Shown here piece by piece: positions 34,426-43,065 of a stretch of DNA of 64,000 nt. Location: positions 1 through 64,000 of the forward strand of contig CAVWXN010000012.1 in the NCBI GenBank assembly GCA_963759125.1. Direction: 5' to 3'. The stretch is from JABDQA01 sp963759125 (GTDB taxonomy: Bacteria > Desulfobacterota > Desulfobulbia > Desulfobulbales > Desulfocapsaceae). Positions within the stretch are counted from its first letter, which is position 1, and each line of letters starts with the position of its first letter. Made by a program: the position numbers and the translations under genes. Under the pieces are notes generated by a model, which had not been told where the DNA came from, made no database searches, and saw only the letters and a program-made list of their open reading frames with translations.

Positions 34426-35241
34426 TTAACCCAGGCCAAAAAATTCCATGGTGGCTTTTGCCTGGCCCTTCAGTGCTTCATAGCCCCCCTGGATCTCACA
34501 CCCCTTTTTCCTCGCTGCCAGCAGAAATGAGGTTATTTCGGGTTTCATAATCATTTCGGTGACCAGCTGGGCGGGATCGAGCAGCTCCGGATCGAGCGGG
34601 TAGGGGTCGGCGGGGTTCATGCCGACTGGAGTGGCGTTTGCCACTATATCGAATCCCCGGGGGACGGGCTGATCCACAGCAATTTCAATTTCGGGGTAGT
34701 GGTGGGCCACCCCGTCTGCAACCAGCTCGGCTTTTTCTCTTCTGATGTCGTGAATCAGCAGACGGGAGACCCCTTCCTCCGCCAGTGCATATGCCATTGA
34801 GCTGCCGGCCCCTCCGGCCCCGATCAAAAGTACCGATTTGCCCTTGGGTGATCTGTTGTTGGCCAGCAATCCGTTCACATAACCGACCCCATCGAAGATG
34901 TCTCCCACCCAACGCCCATCGTCTTCGCAGCGAATAGAATTCACTGCTCCAACCATCTGGGCTCGGGGAGAAAATTCGTCTACCGCGCTCATAAATCCGG
35001 GTTTATGGGGGATCGTTGGAATGATGCCCCCAAGATTTTTAAAAGAACGCAGACCGGCGATGGCTTTATCCGCATCTATTGCTGAAAAGTGCAGCGGTAT
35101 AAAGACGACGTCCAGCCCTTTGTCGGCGGCAAGTTTGTTGTAGAGCTCGGTCGATCTGACCTGTTTGATCGGATCTCCCGCCACGACATAGAAACGGGTT
35201 TCTCCAGTGATGTTCATCGGGGCCGTCAATTCGTTTTTCAT
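34426..35241 (-). CDS. Shikimate/quinate dehydrogenase-like protein (AroE family)
   Basis: The 271-residue protein has the two-domain AroE layout. Lys80 in IPTIPHKPG is the catalytic lysine, Asn101 in GAVNSIR and Asp117 in IFDGVGY complete the active site, and LLIGAGGAGSSMAYAL (about residues 135-150) is the NADP-binding loop. The N-terminal substrate motif, usually SxSPxxHN, is replaced by VRSTELYN (around residue 29-35), which argues for a substrate other than shikimate; several AroE paralogues act on quinate or unknown compounds. A main AroE presumably lies elsewhere. No aromatic-pathway genes are adjacent. Confidence 0.82.
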   Translation of the reverse strand: MKNELTAPMNITGETRFYVVAGDPIKQVRSTELYNKLAADKGLDVVFIPLHFSAIDADKAIAGLRSFKNLGGIIPTIPHKPGFMSAVDEFSPRAQMVGAVNSIRCEDDGRWVGDIFDGVGYVNGLLANNRSPKGKSVLLIGAGGAGSSMAYALAEEGVSRLLIHDIRREKAELVADGVAHHYPEIEIAVDQPVPRGFDIVANATPVGMNPADPYPLDPELLDPAQLVTEMIMKPEITSFLLAARKKGCEIQGGYEALKGQAKATMEFFGLG

Positions 35242-35680
35242 ACAATATTATCTCCGTTTTTAGAGAGGAGTCCAGGCTCTCTCTATTGATACTATGAATG
35301 TGTATCGATTCAATCCAAAACTGAAAGCACTGCATATGACAATTTGAAGCCCAACAATTTCTTGGGGTGCATATTCGCACTGGTCCAAGAACCGGCCTCA
35401 TGGCCTTTACTGGATGCCGACAAAAAAAGCGGCTGCTCCATCGATTAGATATCTGGTTCGGCGTATCAGCGGGTATCGGCGGCAGTGTCCAGCAAATATT
35501 ACTGCCGCTGAAATCTGCAAAATTGATACAATAGTTAATTCCGATTGAATAATTATGGTTTCGGATCTATTATATAGTCATGTCAGTATAATGTATTGCT
35601 GCATAAAATTAAGCTTACTCAGATAGATAGGTCAAGCTAGCTCTTCCGTTTTAAGATTTAAAAAACGGTAAACTACCACA
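35242..35680. other. Divergent intergenic region, nothing recognised
   Basis: These 439 bases separate the AroE-like start from the PilZ gene and hold both promoters. The right half is AT-rich. I see no repeat, operator or small gene that I can support. Confidence 0.5.
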
Positions 35681-36103
35681 ATGCAGTATCAGAGACTACA
35701 CATCCGCGTACCCGTCACCGGCGAGGTGATTCTTAGGGTCGGCAATCAGGTGAGAATTGCAGCCCGGGTCATCAACATCAGCGCCGGCGGTATCTGTATT
35801 GCTGCACCTTCGCATGTACTTGGGGACACCGAATATCATATCGAAATCCTACCTGAGAGTGAGGGGAAGATTCGTTTCTCGGGCTTTCCTGTTTATCAGA
35901 CAGAATCAAGCGTTGGCATTAAGATTACCTCGATCGGCAGGGTAGATCTCAAGGCCATTTATCGCCTCGTTGAAGGATTCCAACTCACTGAAGAGTTCAT
36001 CAAGCATATAGACGAGCACGATATATTGAAAGACTGGCTGGTAGATGAGGCCGGCGACGATCTCTCGGTTACCTTCGACACCGGTTTGACTAAAGACAAA
36101 TAA
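35681..36103 (+). CDS. PilZ-domain protein (c-di-GMP binding)
   Basis: The 140-residue protein is one PilZ domain plus a C-terminal tail. The N-terminal RLHIRVPVTG is the arginine motif and VINISAGGICI is the (D/N)xSxxG motif, together the c-di-GMP-binding residues; the first arginine pair is spaced as RxxxR. The beta-barrel continues to about residue 90 and is followed by an acidic helix. Single-domain PilZ proteins pass the c-di-GMP signal to partner proteins, often in motility or exopolysaccharide control. It stands alone. Confidence 0.85.
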   Translation: MQYQRLHIRVPVTGEVILRVGNQVRIAARVINISAGGICIAAPSHVLGDTEYHIEILPESEGKIRFSGFPVYQTESSVGIKITSIGRVDLKAIYRLVEGFQLTEEFIKHIDEHDILKDWLVDEAGDDLSVTFDTGLTKDK

Positions 36104-36339
36104 TTTTTACCGCTGCTGAATTTTTGTCAGACAGCAGCTCTCAAACCAACCGTCGCTGTGCCTTGTTCTTAATAGACAGAGGCCTCTGGCTTTTTGTTCG
36201 TATTGACAGGGCAGGGGAGCACCTTTATCTTTTCTGACAGGCCGCCCAGTTTATTTTCCTGTCTAATCAATCATCAGGTTTCAGGCGGTAATCATTATTA
36301 AAAAATGGTTAATCAACCGATTAGCCAAGGAGGTTCCAG

Positions 36340-36561
36340 ATGGCCCATACATGTCAAAACTGTGGGGCGACGGCCGAGAACCCTGGGCATTTGTGCAATC
36401 CTGTCCAGAGTACGCTGCACTGCGATTATTGTGGTGAGCACAATGTCCCCGCCACTCATGTCTGTAAAGGAAAACTTGCAGCTATGAAATTCTCATGCAC
36501 TACATGCGGAAGAGTAGCCGAAGCGGAAAACGAGCTCTGCAATCCGTCGGAGATCCCATGA
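36340..36561 (+). CDS. Small zinc-knuckle protein with three CxxC-x10-C repeats
   Basis: The 73-residue protein contains nine cysteines in three equal units: Cys5-Cys8-Cys19, Cys28-Cys31-Cys42 and Cys53-Cys56-Cys67, each CxxC followed by ten residues and a further cysteine. Units one and three also share LCNP. The middle unit has several histidines (EHNVPATHVC). Zinc or iron binding is very likely; a nucleic-acid or assembly role is only a guess. AAGGAGG lies in front of the ATG. A terminator follows at 36632. I do not know a named family. Confidence 0.75.
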   Translation: MAHTCQNCGATAENPGHLCNPVQSTLHCDYCGEHNVPATHVCKGKLAAMKFSCTTCGRVAEAENELCNPSEIP

Positions 36562-36631
36562 CGATGTGCAGTTTCTATCGTTAGAACAGTCTTCTACATT
36601 CAACAGACCCGGTAGTTCAGCTACAGCCCTA

Positions 36632-36665
36632 AGCCCCGGAAGTTTTTCCGGGGCTGTCCTTTTTG
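36632..36665 (+). terminator. Rho-independent terminator after the zinc-knuckle gene
   Basis: A perfect 10-bp stem AGCCCCGGAA/TTCCGGGGCT around a GTTT loop is followed by GTCCTTTTTG. Confidence 0.88.
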
Positions 36666-36902
36666 TTCAGAGAAGGATCCGAGAGCTTATCTGGTTTAGG
36701 CCCCAAGGGCAGTGTTCTCAACCCTACCATTGGTTTTTCCAACATTTGCAACCAGGCCTGCGAACCTCGAGCCGATTCCCTTAAACAGCGAGGCACACGT
36801 CTCAAAAATGGCATCTGAGCGAAGTTTTCTGGCGTTTCTTCAAGCTGCCTGATTGCTTCAATAGATATGTGCCGTTTAATGCATTTTTTCGCCGCCCTAT
36901 CG
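36666..36902. other. Intergenic region between convergent genes
   Basis: About 240 bases between the terminator and the palindrome behind the GntR gene. I see no gene or repeat here. Confidence 0.45.
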
Positions 36903-36914
36903 ATTATCGATAAT
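36903..36914. promoter_or_regulatory. Palindrome ATTATCGATAAT downstream of the GntR gene
   Basis: A perfect 12-bp palindrome, identical to the one in front of the GntR gene (37616-37627). It lies about 43 bases past the gene's stop. It may be a second operator of the same regulator. Confidence 0.45.
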
Positions 36915-36956
36915 TAGTTTGTTTAGTTTTTTGTCCAACCTCACGACTGCGTAGAG

Positions 36957-37598
36957 TTACCTCAAATTTTCCCAGTAACCGCTGAGAATTTTGTAATGTC
37001 CCTTGAGCAACAGGGAAGCGCGTTCTCGGCTTTTGCTTCTGAAAGCATCCACGATCGGCGGGTGAAGCAGATAGATTTTATCAAGAGGCATGGAGGCTTT
37101 CAGCAGGGTGGCAATTACCTGAACCTGCATTTTAAGCGACTCCCACATGGAGAGCATGGTTTCATTGTCACAGTAGGAAACGATTGCTCGATGAAACTGA
37201 TTATCGGCCTGGGTGAACGTTCTGATACTATTGTCCCTGATGGCAGCCTGCATCACCATGAGTTGCGCATCAAGCTCTTTGACCAATTCATTGATCGAAT
37301 CACCGATCAAGGCCGTCGAATGAACTTCCAGTGCCTCGCGCACCTGGTATGCCTCTTCGATTTCACTTTGATTGAAGGTCTTGACCATTGCTCCCACATG
37401 AGGGATGTGTTCGACGTAGCCCAAAGTTTCCAGACAGCGAATGGCCTCGCGCACCGGTGCCTGCGAGGTTCCGAGTTCCTTGGCAACCTGGAGCTCTTTT
37501 ATGCGGTCCCCGGGAGCAAGATCACCGTCAATCATTCGATCGATGAGGATCGACTTGACCTGATCTTTAAGACTCTGTCTGATAACTTTTTTCTTCAT
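36957..37598 (-). CDS. GntR-family transcriptional regulator (FadR/FCD subgroup)
   Basis: The 213-residue protein has an N-terminal winged helix (about residues 8-75: LKDQVKSILIDRMIDGDLAPGDRIKELQVAKELGTSQAPVREAIRCLETLGYVEH is the GntR signature) and an all-helical FCD ligand domain (about 85-210, with EVHSTALIGDSI, DNQFHRAIVSYC and HPPIVDAFRSK that supply the metal- or acid-binding residues). FCD regulators respond to carboxylic acids or fatty acids and usually repress a nearby catabolic or transport operon. The gene is flanked by identical palindromes, suggesting autoregulation. The likely target operon is not in view. Confidence 0.9.
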   Translation of the reverse strand: MKKKVIRQSLKDQVKSILIDRMIDGDLAPGDRIKELQVAKELGTSQAPVREAIRCLETLGYVEHIPHVGAMVKTFNQSEIEEAYQVREALEVHSTALIGDSINELVKELDAQLMVMQAAIRDNSIRTFTQADNQFHRAIVSYCDNETMLSMWESLKMQVQVIATLLKASMPLDKIYLLHPPIVDAFRSKSRERASLLLKGHYKILSGYWENLR

Positions 37599-37615
37599 CT
37601 GCGCAGCTCTTTTCG

Positions 37616-37627
37616 ATTATCGATAAT
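37616..37627. promoter_or_regulatory. Putative GntR operator ATTATCGATAAT
   Basis: This 12-bp perfect palindrome lies 17 bases upstream of the GntR gene's start, a typical position for autoregulation, and is repeated exactly at 36903-36914. Confidence 0.5.
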
Positions 37628-37715
37628 ATGAACATGCCTGCTGCTATTGTCAAGCAACTAGTGCTCAACAATCGCAGATGAGCTTAACGTGACCTTAGAA
37701 CCGCCGACGATTTAT

Positions 37716-37880
37716 TCAACGGCCGGAAAAATAGATAATCATCAGCAATATGACAGCCACAGCGACGACCACCCCCAACCTGATCACGCGCAACCGATTG
37801 TCGTCATGATCCTCGAGCCAGATGACCATGCCCAGTACCATATGGGCAATCAGCAGGATTACTGCAACGGTTTTAAGCAT
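37716..37880 (-). CDS. Small membrane protein downstream of HU
   Basis: A 54-residue product with two hydrophobic helices, VAVILLIAHMVLGMVIWL and LGVVVAVAVILLMIIYF, separated by a charged hairpin EDHDDNRLRVIR. It is in the same direction as the HU gene and starts 75 bases after its stop. No ribosome binding site is obvious, which lowers confidence. The hydrophobic pattern with a charged turn is unlikely by chance. Function unknown; it is too short for most gene callers. Confidence 0.5.
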   Translation of the reverse strand: MLKTVAVILLIAHMVLGMVIWLEDHDDNRLRVIRLGVVVAVAVILLMIIYFSGR

Positions 37881-37955
37881 AGCGCTGGAAAAGGCGCACG
37901 TATCCCATTGAAATCTTTAGTCCAGCGGAATACTGCCTTTAAAAAAAGTGCTGGT

Positions 37956-38228
37956 TTAGATGGAATCCTTAAGTGTTTTCCCCGGCTTAAACCGCACGCT
38001 GTTGGAGGCCTTGATCTTGATGGCTTCGCCGGTTTGGGGATTTCTTCCTTTGCGGGCTTGTCTACGGACCTTGGTGAAGGTGCCAAAGCCTACCAGAGTG
38101 ACTTTACCGTTTTTCTTCTTGAGTTCCTTGGTGATGTTTCCAAGAAAGGAGTTTACCGCCTCAGCCGCGGCAGCTTTGGAAGTACCCGTGTCTTTGGCAA
38201 TCTTTTCAACAAGTTCGGTTTTAGTCAT
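37956..38228 (-). CDS. hup: HU-family DNA-binding protein
   Basis: The 90-residue protein is a standard HU/IHF protein: MTKTELVEKIAKDTG at the start, VTLVGFGTF in the core, and GRNPQTGEAIKIKASNSVRFKPGKTLKD containing the DNA-intercalating arm with the conserved proline (NPQTG). It bends and compacts DNA as a dimer. Length matches HU rather than the longer IHF subunits. AGGGAGAG lies before the ATG. Confidence 0.95.
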   Translation of the reverse strand: MTKTELVEKIAKDTGTSKAAAAEAVNSFLGNITKELKKKNGKVTLVGFGTFTKVRRQARKGRNPQTGEAIKIKASNSVRFKPGKTLKDSI

Positions 38229-38563
38229 CTGTTCTCTCCCTGTTTGTTATCCTGAACTCCGGTCAATTTTTCTGACAATCTGTTTGACCATTGCAGCCTA
38301 TCCCTATCTCTGTAACCGGCTGAGAAGAAATGGGCAACGAAATAATCAATCCAGAACAATTAAATTAGGCATATCTCACCCGGAGGGTTGAAATGCAATC
38401 TGTCCCAGGCTCATTCACAGAGGAGAAACTGTCCACCAGGAAGCTTTTACACGCACTCATATAACTGATCGCCACGAGGTCATTAACAGAACTTGAGAAC
38501 ATCGTAAAAAAGTTACTCTAACCACCTGAGATAAACGCAGTTTTATTTTCTTATCCGCCCGGC
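38229..38563. other. Divergent intergenic region between HU and grpE
   Basis: These 335 bases hold the HU promoter on one side. A 23-codon frame at 38393-38464 (starts MQSVPGSFTEEK) has a good GGAGG site ahead of it but no recognisable product, so it is noted and not called. No CIRCE heat-shock element was found. Confidence 0.45.
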
Positions 38564-38592
38564 TTGACAAGGAAAATTGGGCTACTTATTGT
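38564..38592 (+). promoter_or_regulatory. Sigma-70-like promoter of grpE
   Basis: Perfect TTGACA (38564-38569) and TATTGT (38587-38592) with 17 bases between. It would start a transcript about 105 bases ahead of grpE. This resembles a housekeeping promoter, without the CCCCAT -10 of heat-shock sigma-32 promoters. Confidence 0.6.
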
Positions 38593-38704
38593 GCGCACAG
38601 GTTTGAGGAAGCCGTCGCTGGAACAATGTGGTTCTGCGATGGTTTTGATTATGTGGTGATCGCAGACGATCACAATTTTTCGATCCGATTTTTTGGTGAC
38701 TTTG

Positions 38705-39292
38705 GTGAGCAAAGAAAAGAACAGTGAAGAAATTGTAAACGATCAGGATCTCGGTGCACCTGAAGAAATCGGTAATCAAGAGGCCGAAATCGAAGAATCT
38801 GACAAAAGTCCTGAAGAATTGCTGGCGGAATCCCGGGCCGAGGTTGCCGAATGGCAGGACAAAGCCCTGCGGTCCGCTGCTGAATTCGAAAATTATAAAA
38901 AGAGAATGGAGCGTGAGCGGGCGGCAATGCTCAAATACTCGGGGGAACCGATCTTCCGGGAATTGCTGCCGGTGGTCGATAACCTGCAAAGGGCCGTGGA
39001 TCAGGGCATCGTTGACGGCGTGGAGGCTGAACAGAACCTTATAGCGCTGCTCGAGGGGGTGGCATTGACGCTGAAGAGCCTCCAGACTACCCTGGAGAAA
39101 TTCGAGGTCAAGCCCATTGAAACCATAGGTCAGCCTTTCGATCCCACCATTCAGGAAGCACTGAGTATGGAGGCCAGTGAAAGTATCCCTGGCAACCATG
39201 TGGTCAGTGAATTCGAGAAGGGATATTATTATAAGGACCGGCTGCTCAGGGCGGCCAGGGTGATTGTTTCTTCAGGTACTGGCGAGACTTGA
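38705..39292 (+). CDS. grpE: Nucleotide exchange factor GrpE
   Basis: The 195-residue protein has an acidic N-terminal tail, a long coiled coil (SPEELLAESRAEVAEWQDKALRSAAEFENYKKRMERER, about residues 35-75) and the C-terminal beta domain ending in HVVSEFEKGYYYKDRLLRAARVIVSSG, the GrpE signature. It releases ADP from DnaK. The start codon is uncertain: GTG 38705 was chosen, with upstream in-frame TTG and GTG codons as alternatives, and no clear ribosome binding site. dnaK follows 151 bases later; hrcA and dnaJ are not beside them. Confidence 0.93.
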   Translation: MSKEKNSEEIVNDQDLGAPEEIGNQEAEIEESDKSPEELLAESRAEVAEWQDKALRSAAEFENYKKRMERERAAMLKYSGEPIFRELLPVVDNLQRAVDQGIVDGVEAEQNLIALLEGVALTLKSLQTTLEKFEVKPIETIGQPFDPTIQEALSMEASESIPGNHVVSEFEKGYYYKDRLLRAARVIVSSGTGET

Positions 39293-39443
39293 GAGATATC
39301 TTGTTATATTGCCCGCAACGCTTGACAATCTGTGAGAAGTGAAAATTTTTTAATGGTGCCGCGAGCAGGCGGCGCACTCAATATTCTGGGAGGAATACGG
39401 AGTGAACTAAACCATCCGGTTTAAGTTACAAGGAGATTTAAAG

Positions 39444-41369
39444 ATGGGAAAAATTATCGGAATTGATCTAGGAACCACCAACTCATGTGTGGCGGTGATG
39501 GAGGGCGGTGAGCCGAAAGTCATCGCCAATCTAGAAGGAAATAGGACCACTCCTTCCGTGGTGGCTTTTGCCGATAATAACGAGCGGCTTGTTGGACAGG
39601 TCGCCAAGCGACAAGCAGTGACCAATCCTACCAGAACGTTGTATGCGATAAAGCGTCTGATCGGTCGCAAATTCAAGGATGCCGAAGTACAGAAGTCCAT
39701 CAGCATCAGCCCGTTCGAAATTGTCGAAGGCTCAAACGCCAGTGTTTCGATCAAGGTGGAGGACAAAGTCTATCGTCCCGCCGAGATTTCCGCCATGGTT
39801 CTTGGCAACATGAAGCAGACGGCGGAGGCGTATCTGGGTGAAGAGGTGACCGATGCAGTGATTACCGTACCGGCCTACTTCAACGACTCGCAGCGGCAGG
39901 CTACTAAGGATGCGGGTAAGATTGCCGGACTAAACGTCCAGCGCATCATCAACGAGCCGACAGCGGCTTCTCTTGCCTACGGGCTGGACAAGAAAACCGA
40001 GGAAAAGATTGCCGTGTTCGATCTGGGCGGCGGCACCTTCGACGTCTCCATTCTGGAGATCGGCGACGGGGTTTTCGAAGTCAAGTCGACCAACGGCGAC
40101 ACCTTTCTGGGCGGCGAGGACTTCGATATGCGTATCGTTTCCTGGCTTGCCGATGAATTCAAACGTGACCAGGGCGTCGATCTTCGCAATGACAAGATGG
40201 CTCTGCAGCGCTTGAAGGAGGAAGCTGAAAAGGCCAAGATGGCGCTCTCAACAACTGTTGAGACCGATATCAATTTGCCTTTCATCACTGCCGATGCCTC
40301 GGGTCCGAAACATTTGAATACCAAGCTGAGCAGAGCCAAATTCGAAGCACTGGTCGAGGATCTGGTGGAGCGCACAGTGCAACCGTGTCGCACGGCCCTA
40401 AAAGATGCGGGTCTGAATCCGTCCGATATCGATGAAGTTATTCTGGTCGGCGGTATGACCAGGATGCCCATGGTTCAGAAACAAGTGGAAGAGATCTTCG
40501 GAAAGGCTCCGAATAAAGGTGTCAACCCCGACGAGGTCGTTGCCATTGGGGCAGCCATCCAGGGCGGAGTGCTGCAGGGTGATGTCAAGGATGTCCTGCT
40601 GCTCGACGTGACGCCACTGTCTCTCGGCATTGAAACGCTGGGCAGTGTTACCACCAAACTGATCGAGAAGAACACCACCGTACCGACCAAAAAGAGTCAG
40701 GTCTTCTCGACAGCGGCGGACAATCAGCCGGCGGTGTCCATCCATGTGCTCCAGGGTGAGCGTGAGATGGCCCCGGACAACAAGACCATCGGTCGATTCG
40801 AATTGACTGACATACCCCCGGCTCCTCGCGGCGTACCGCAGATCGAAGTAACCTTTGATCTGGACGCCAACGGAATTCTGCACGTCTCTGCCAAGGATCT
40901 GGGTACCGGCAAAGAGCAGTCGATCCGGATTACCGCCTCTTCCGGTCTGACCGAGGAAGAGATCGAAAAGATGAAAAAAGACGCAGAAATCCACGCCGAC
41001 GAGGACAAGAGGCGAAGGGAACTGGTCGAGACCAAGAATCAGGCCGATGCGCTGGTTCATTCCACCGGGAAGAGCCTTAAGGACCTGGGCGATAAGGTGG
41101 ATGCCGAGACCAAAACCAACGTGGAGAACGAGATCGAAAACGTCAAGAAAGCCCTGGAGGGCGACGATGTCGATGCCATCAAGACGGCGGTTGAGGCTCT
41201 GACTGCAGCTTCGCATAAGCTGGCTGAACTGATGTATGCCCAGGCTTCTCAGAACAATCCGGATATGGGTGGCGGTTCAGACGGAGGTGATGACAGCGGA
41301 CAGCAGAACCCCAAGAACGACAAGGGAGACGACGACGTGGTCGATGCCGATTTCGAGGAAGTCAAATAA
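39444..41369 (+). CDS. dnaK: Chaperone DnaK (Hsp70)
   Basis: The 641-residue protein is full-length. The ATPase domain starts GIDLGTTNSCVAVMEGG, includes IINEPTAASLAYGL and IAVFDLGGGTFDVSIL, and has VGGMTRMPMVQ. The substrate domain contains TPLSLGIETLG and the lid ends in a glycine-rich tail with DVVDADFEEVK, the C-terminal motif that binds J-proteins. It refolds proteins with DnaJ and GrpE. CAAGGAGATTTAAAG precedes the ATG. A second TTGACA (39322-39327) with an AT-rich -10 zone may give a local promoter. A strong terminator follows. Confidence 0.98.
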   Translation: MGKIIGIDLGTTNSCVAVMEGGEPKVIANLEGNRTTPSVVAFADNNERLVGQVAKRQAVTNPTRTLYAIKRLIGRKFKDAEVQKSISISPFEIVEGSNASVSIKVEDKVYRPAEISAMVLGNMKQTAEAYLGEEVTDAVITVPAYFNDSQRQATKDAGKIAGLNVQRIINEPTAASLAYGLDKKTEEKIAVFDLGGGTFDVSILEIGDGVFEVKSTNGDTFLGGEDFDMRIVSWLADEFKRDQGVDLRNDKMALQRLKEEAEKAKMALSTTVETDINLPFITADASGPKHLNTKLSRAKFEALVEDLVERTVQPCRTALKDAGLNPSDIDEVILVGGMTRMPMVQKQVEEIFGKAPNKGVNPDEVVAIGAAIQGGVLQGDVKDVLLLDVTPLSLGIETLGSVTTKLIEKNTTVPTKKSQVFSTAADNQPAVSIHVLQGEREMAPDNKTIGRFELTDIPPAPRGVPQIEVTFDLDANGILHVSAKDLGTGKEQSIRITASSGLTEEEIEKMKKDAEIHADEDKRRRELVETKNQADALVHSTGKSLKDLGDKVDAETKTNVENEIENVKKALEGDDVDAIKTAVEALTAASHKLAELMYAQASQNNPDMGGGSDGGDDSGQQNPKNDKGDDDVVDADFEEVK

Positions 41370-41410
41370 CTTCAAGCTTCATTAATCAATCCCTGCTTAT
41401 TACAGCTCAA

Positions 41411-41444
41411 TGGGAGAGGGGTTTTCCCTCTCCCATTTTTTTTT
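41411..41444 (+). terminator. Rho-independent terminator after dnaK
   Basis: A perfect 10-bp stem TGGGAGAGGG/CCCTCTCCCA with a GTTTT loop is followed by nine T. Confidence 0.95.
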
Positions 41445-41511
41445 GTTTTGCAGTATGGTGTTCACCGTTTTGTCGGGAATGTGCTTATAAACTTTTTTCA
41501 ACGATCGCATC

Positions 41512-42477
41512 ATGAGAATTCTATCTGGCATCCAGCCCTCAGGAAAGCTTCATATCGGCAACTACTTCGGCATGATGAAAACGATGATTTCGCACATGGA
41601 GAATTCAGATCTCTATGTCTTCATTGTCGATCTTCATGCCTTAACCAGTGTTCACGACCGTGATCAACTCGCCCAGGGAACGGTGGAAGCTGCAGCCGAT
41701 TTTCTGGCCCTCGGCCTCGATCCCGACAAATGTACTTTCTGGGTTCAGAGTGATGTACCTGAAGTCTGCGAGCTCACCTGGATTTTGTCGACCCTGGCCC
41801 CCATGGGACTGCTGGAACGCTGTCATTCCTATAAAGATAAGGTTGCCAAAGGGATCAGCCCCAGCCACGGTCTGTTCTCCTATCCCATCCTGATGGCCGC
41901 AGACATCCTGCTCTACCAGGCCCATCAGGTCCCGGTCGGCAAGGATCAGAAACAGCATCTGGAGGTGGCCCGCGACATCGCTCAGAAATTCAACAACGAG
42001 TATGGTGAAACCTTTGTCGTTCCGGAACCTGCAATCAACGAACAGACGGCGACGGTGCCAGGCCTTGACGGACAGAAGATGTCCAAATCCTACGGCAACA
42101 CTATTCCGATCTTTATGGAAGGAAAAGGTTTGAAAAAGCAGGTCATGGCCATTCAGACCGATGCCACGCCGGTCGAAGAACCCAAGAATCCCGATACCTG
42201 TAATCTTTTCAAGATATTTGCGCTTTTTGCCGCACCACAGCGCCTGGAAGAGGTTCGCAACCTCTACATCAATGGGGGAGCTGCTTACGGATATCTGAAA
42301 CTGGAACTGCTCGACCTGATCACCGACCACTTCAGCGAAGCCAGGGCCAGGAAAAAAGAGTTCCTTGCAGATCCGCAAGAGGTGCGAAACATCATGAGAA
42401 AAGGAGCCGAAAAAGCCAGGGAGAAAGCCATGCCAACGCTCGATCTGGTCAGGGACAGGGTTGGGCTCAACTATTAA
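41512..42477 (+). CDS. trpS: Tryptophanyl-tRNA synthetase
   Basis: The 321-residue class I synthetase has both signature motifs: HIGN (in PSGKLHIGNYFG, residues 8-19) and KMSKS (in DGQKMSKSYGN, about residue 190). It begins MRILSGIQPSGKLHIG, as in other bacterial TrpS. It charges tRNA-Trp. Length is standard. The gene follows the dnaK terminator, so it has its own promoter, and ends three bases before the HD-domain gene region, which suggests co-transcription. Confidence 0.97.
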   Translation: MRILSGIQPSGKLHIGNYFGMMKTMISHMENSDLYVFIVDLHALTSVHDRDQLAQGTVEAAADFLALGLDPDKCTFWVQSDVPEVCELTWILSTLAPMGLLERCHSYKDKVAKGISPSHGLFSYPILMAADILLYQAHQVPVGKDQKQHLEVARDIAQKFNNEYGETFVVPEPAINEQTATVPGLDGQKMSKSYGNTIPIFMEGKGLKKQVMAIQTDATPVEEPKNPDTCNLFKIFALFAAPQRLEEVRNLYINGGAAYGYLKLELLDLITDHFSEARARKKEFLADPQEVRNIMRKGAEKAREKAMPTLDLVRDRVGLNY

Positions 42478-42488
42478 GGGTGGTGCAC

Positions 42489-43055
42489 ATGGGATACGGA
42501 ATCGAACGGGAAGAAGCATTGGAACTGGTGCATGAGCATCTGAGCAATCCCCACATGATCAATCATAGCCTTGCTTCTGAAGCAGTACTCGGAGCGCTTG
42601 CTGCAAAACTTGGCGAGGATGTCGAAAAATGGCGTCTGACGGGTCTTCTGCACGATCTCGATTCAGAAAGCCATAACGACCTTGATGTTCATACCAGGGA
42701 AACTGCCCGTATTCTTGCCGAGAGGGGAGTTGATCCTGAGATCGTCGAGGCTATCCGCCTTCATAATCTCCAGGCCCATCCAGGAGAACAGCGCAGTACA
42801 CCGCTTCAGCATGGCCTGGCCGCAGGAGAGACCCTTACCGGGTTGATCGTTGCCGCAGCCCTGGTGAATCCAGCCAGGAAGCTGGCGGCGGTCAAACCAA
42901 AATCGGTGAAAAAAAGATTCAAGGAGAAGGCTTTTGCCCGGGGGGCCAATCGGGAAATCATCGCCGAATGTGAAAAGCTCGATATGACAGTGCCTGAGTT
43001 CTGTGAACTGGGACTTGCGGCAATGCAGGAGATAGCTGAAGAGATCGGCTTATAG
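42489..43055 (+). CDS. HD-superfamily hydrolase
   Basis: The 188-residue protein has the HD metal-site series: LVHEHL, then NHSLASEAV, then TGLLHDLDSE (the HD pair) and VEAIRLHNLQAHPGE. It resembles the small HDIG-type proteins of unknown substrate, probably nucleotide phosphohydrolases. The C-terminal half is basic and ends in helices. The start is set to ATG 42489 after AAGGGTGG; an in-frame GTG lies nine bases upstream. It starts 12 bases after trpS and is likely in its operon. Confidence 0.85.
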   Translation: MGYGIEREEALELVHEHLSNPHMINHSLASEAVLGALAAKLGEDVEKWRLTGLLHDLDSESHNDLDVHTRETARILAERGVDPEIVEAIRLHNLQAHPGEQRSTPLQHGLAAGETLTGLIVAAALVNPARKLAAVKPKSVKKRFKEKAFARGANREIIAECEKLDMTVPEFCELGLAAMQEIAEEIGL

Positions 43056-43065
43056 CGGAGGGAAA

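Noticed and set aside
38393..38464. 23-codon frame with a good GGAGG site upstream of grpE
   Set aside because: Very short, no recognisable product and no leader-peptide features such as repeated codons; kept only as a note.
38229..38704. CIRCE or sigma-32 control of grpE-dnaK
   Set aside because: No CIRCE inverted repeat and no CCCCAT -10 was found; the visible promoter is of the housekeeping type.
38582..39199. 205-codon minus-strand open frame across grpE
   Set aside because: It is the antisense of grpE, which is certain from motifs. No likeness to a protein.
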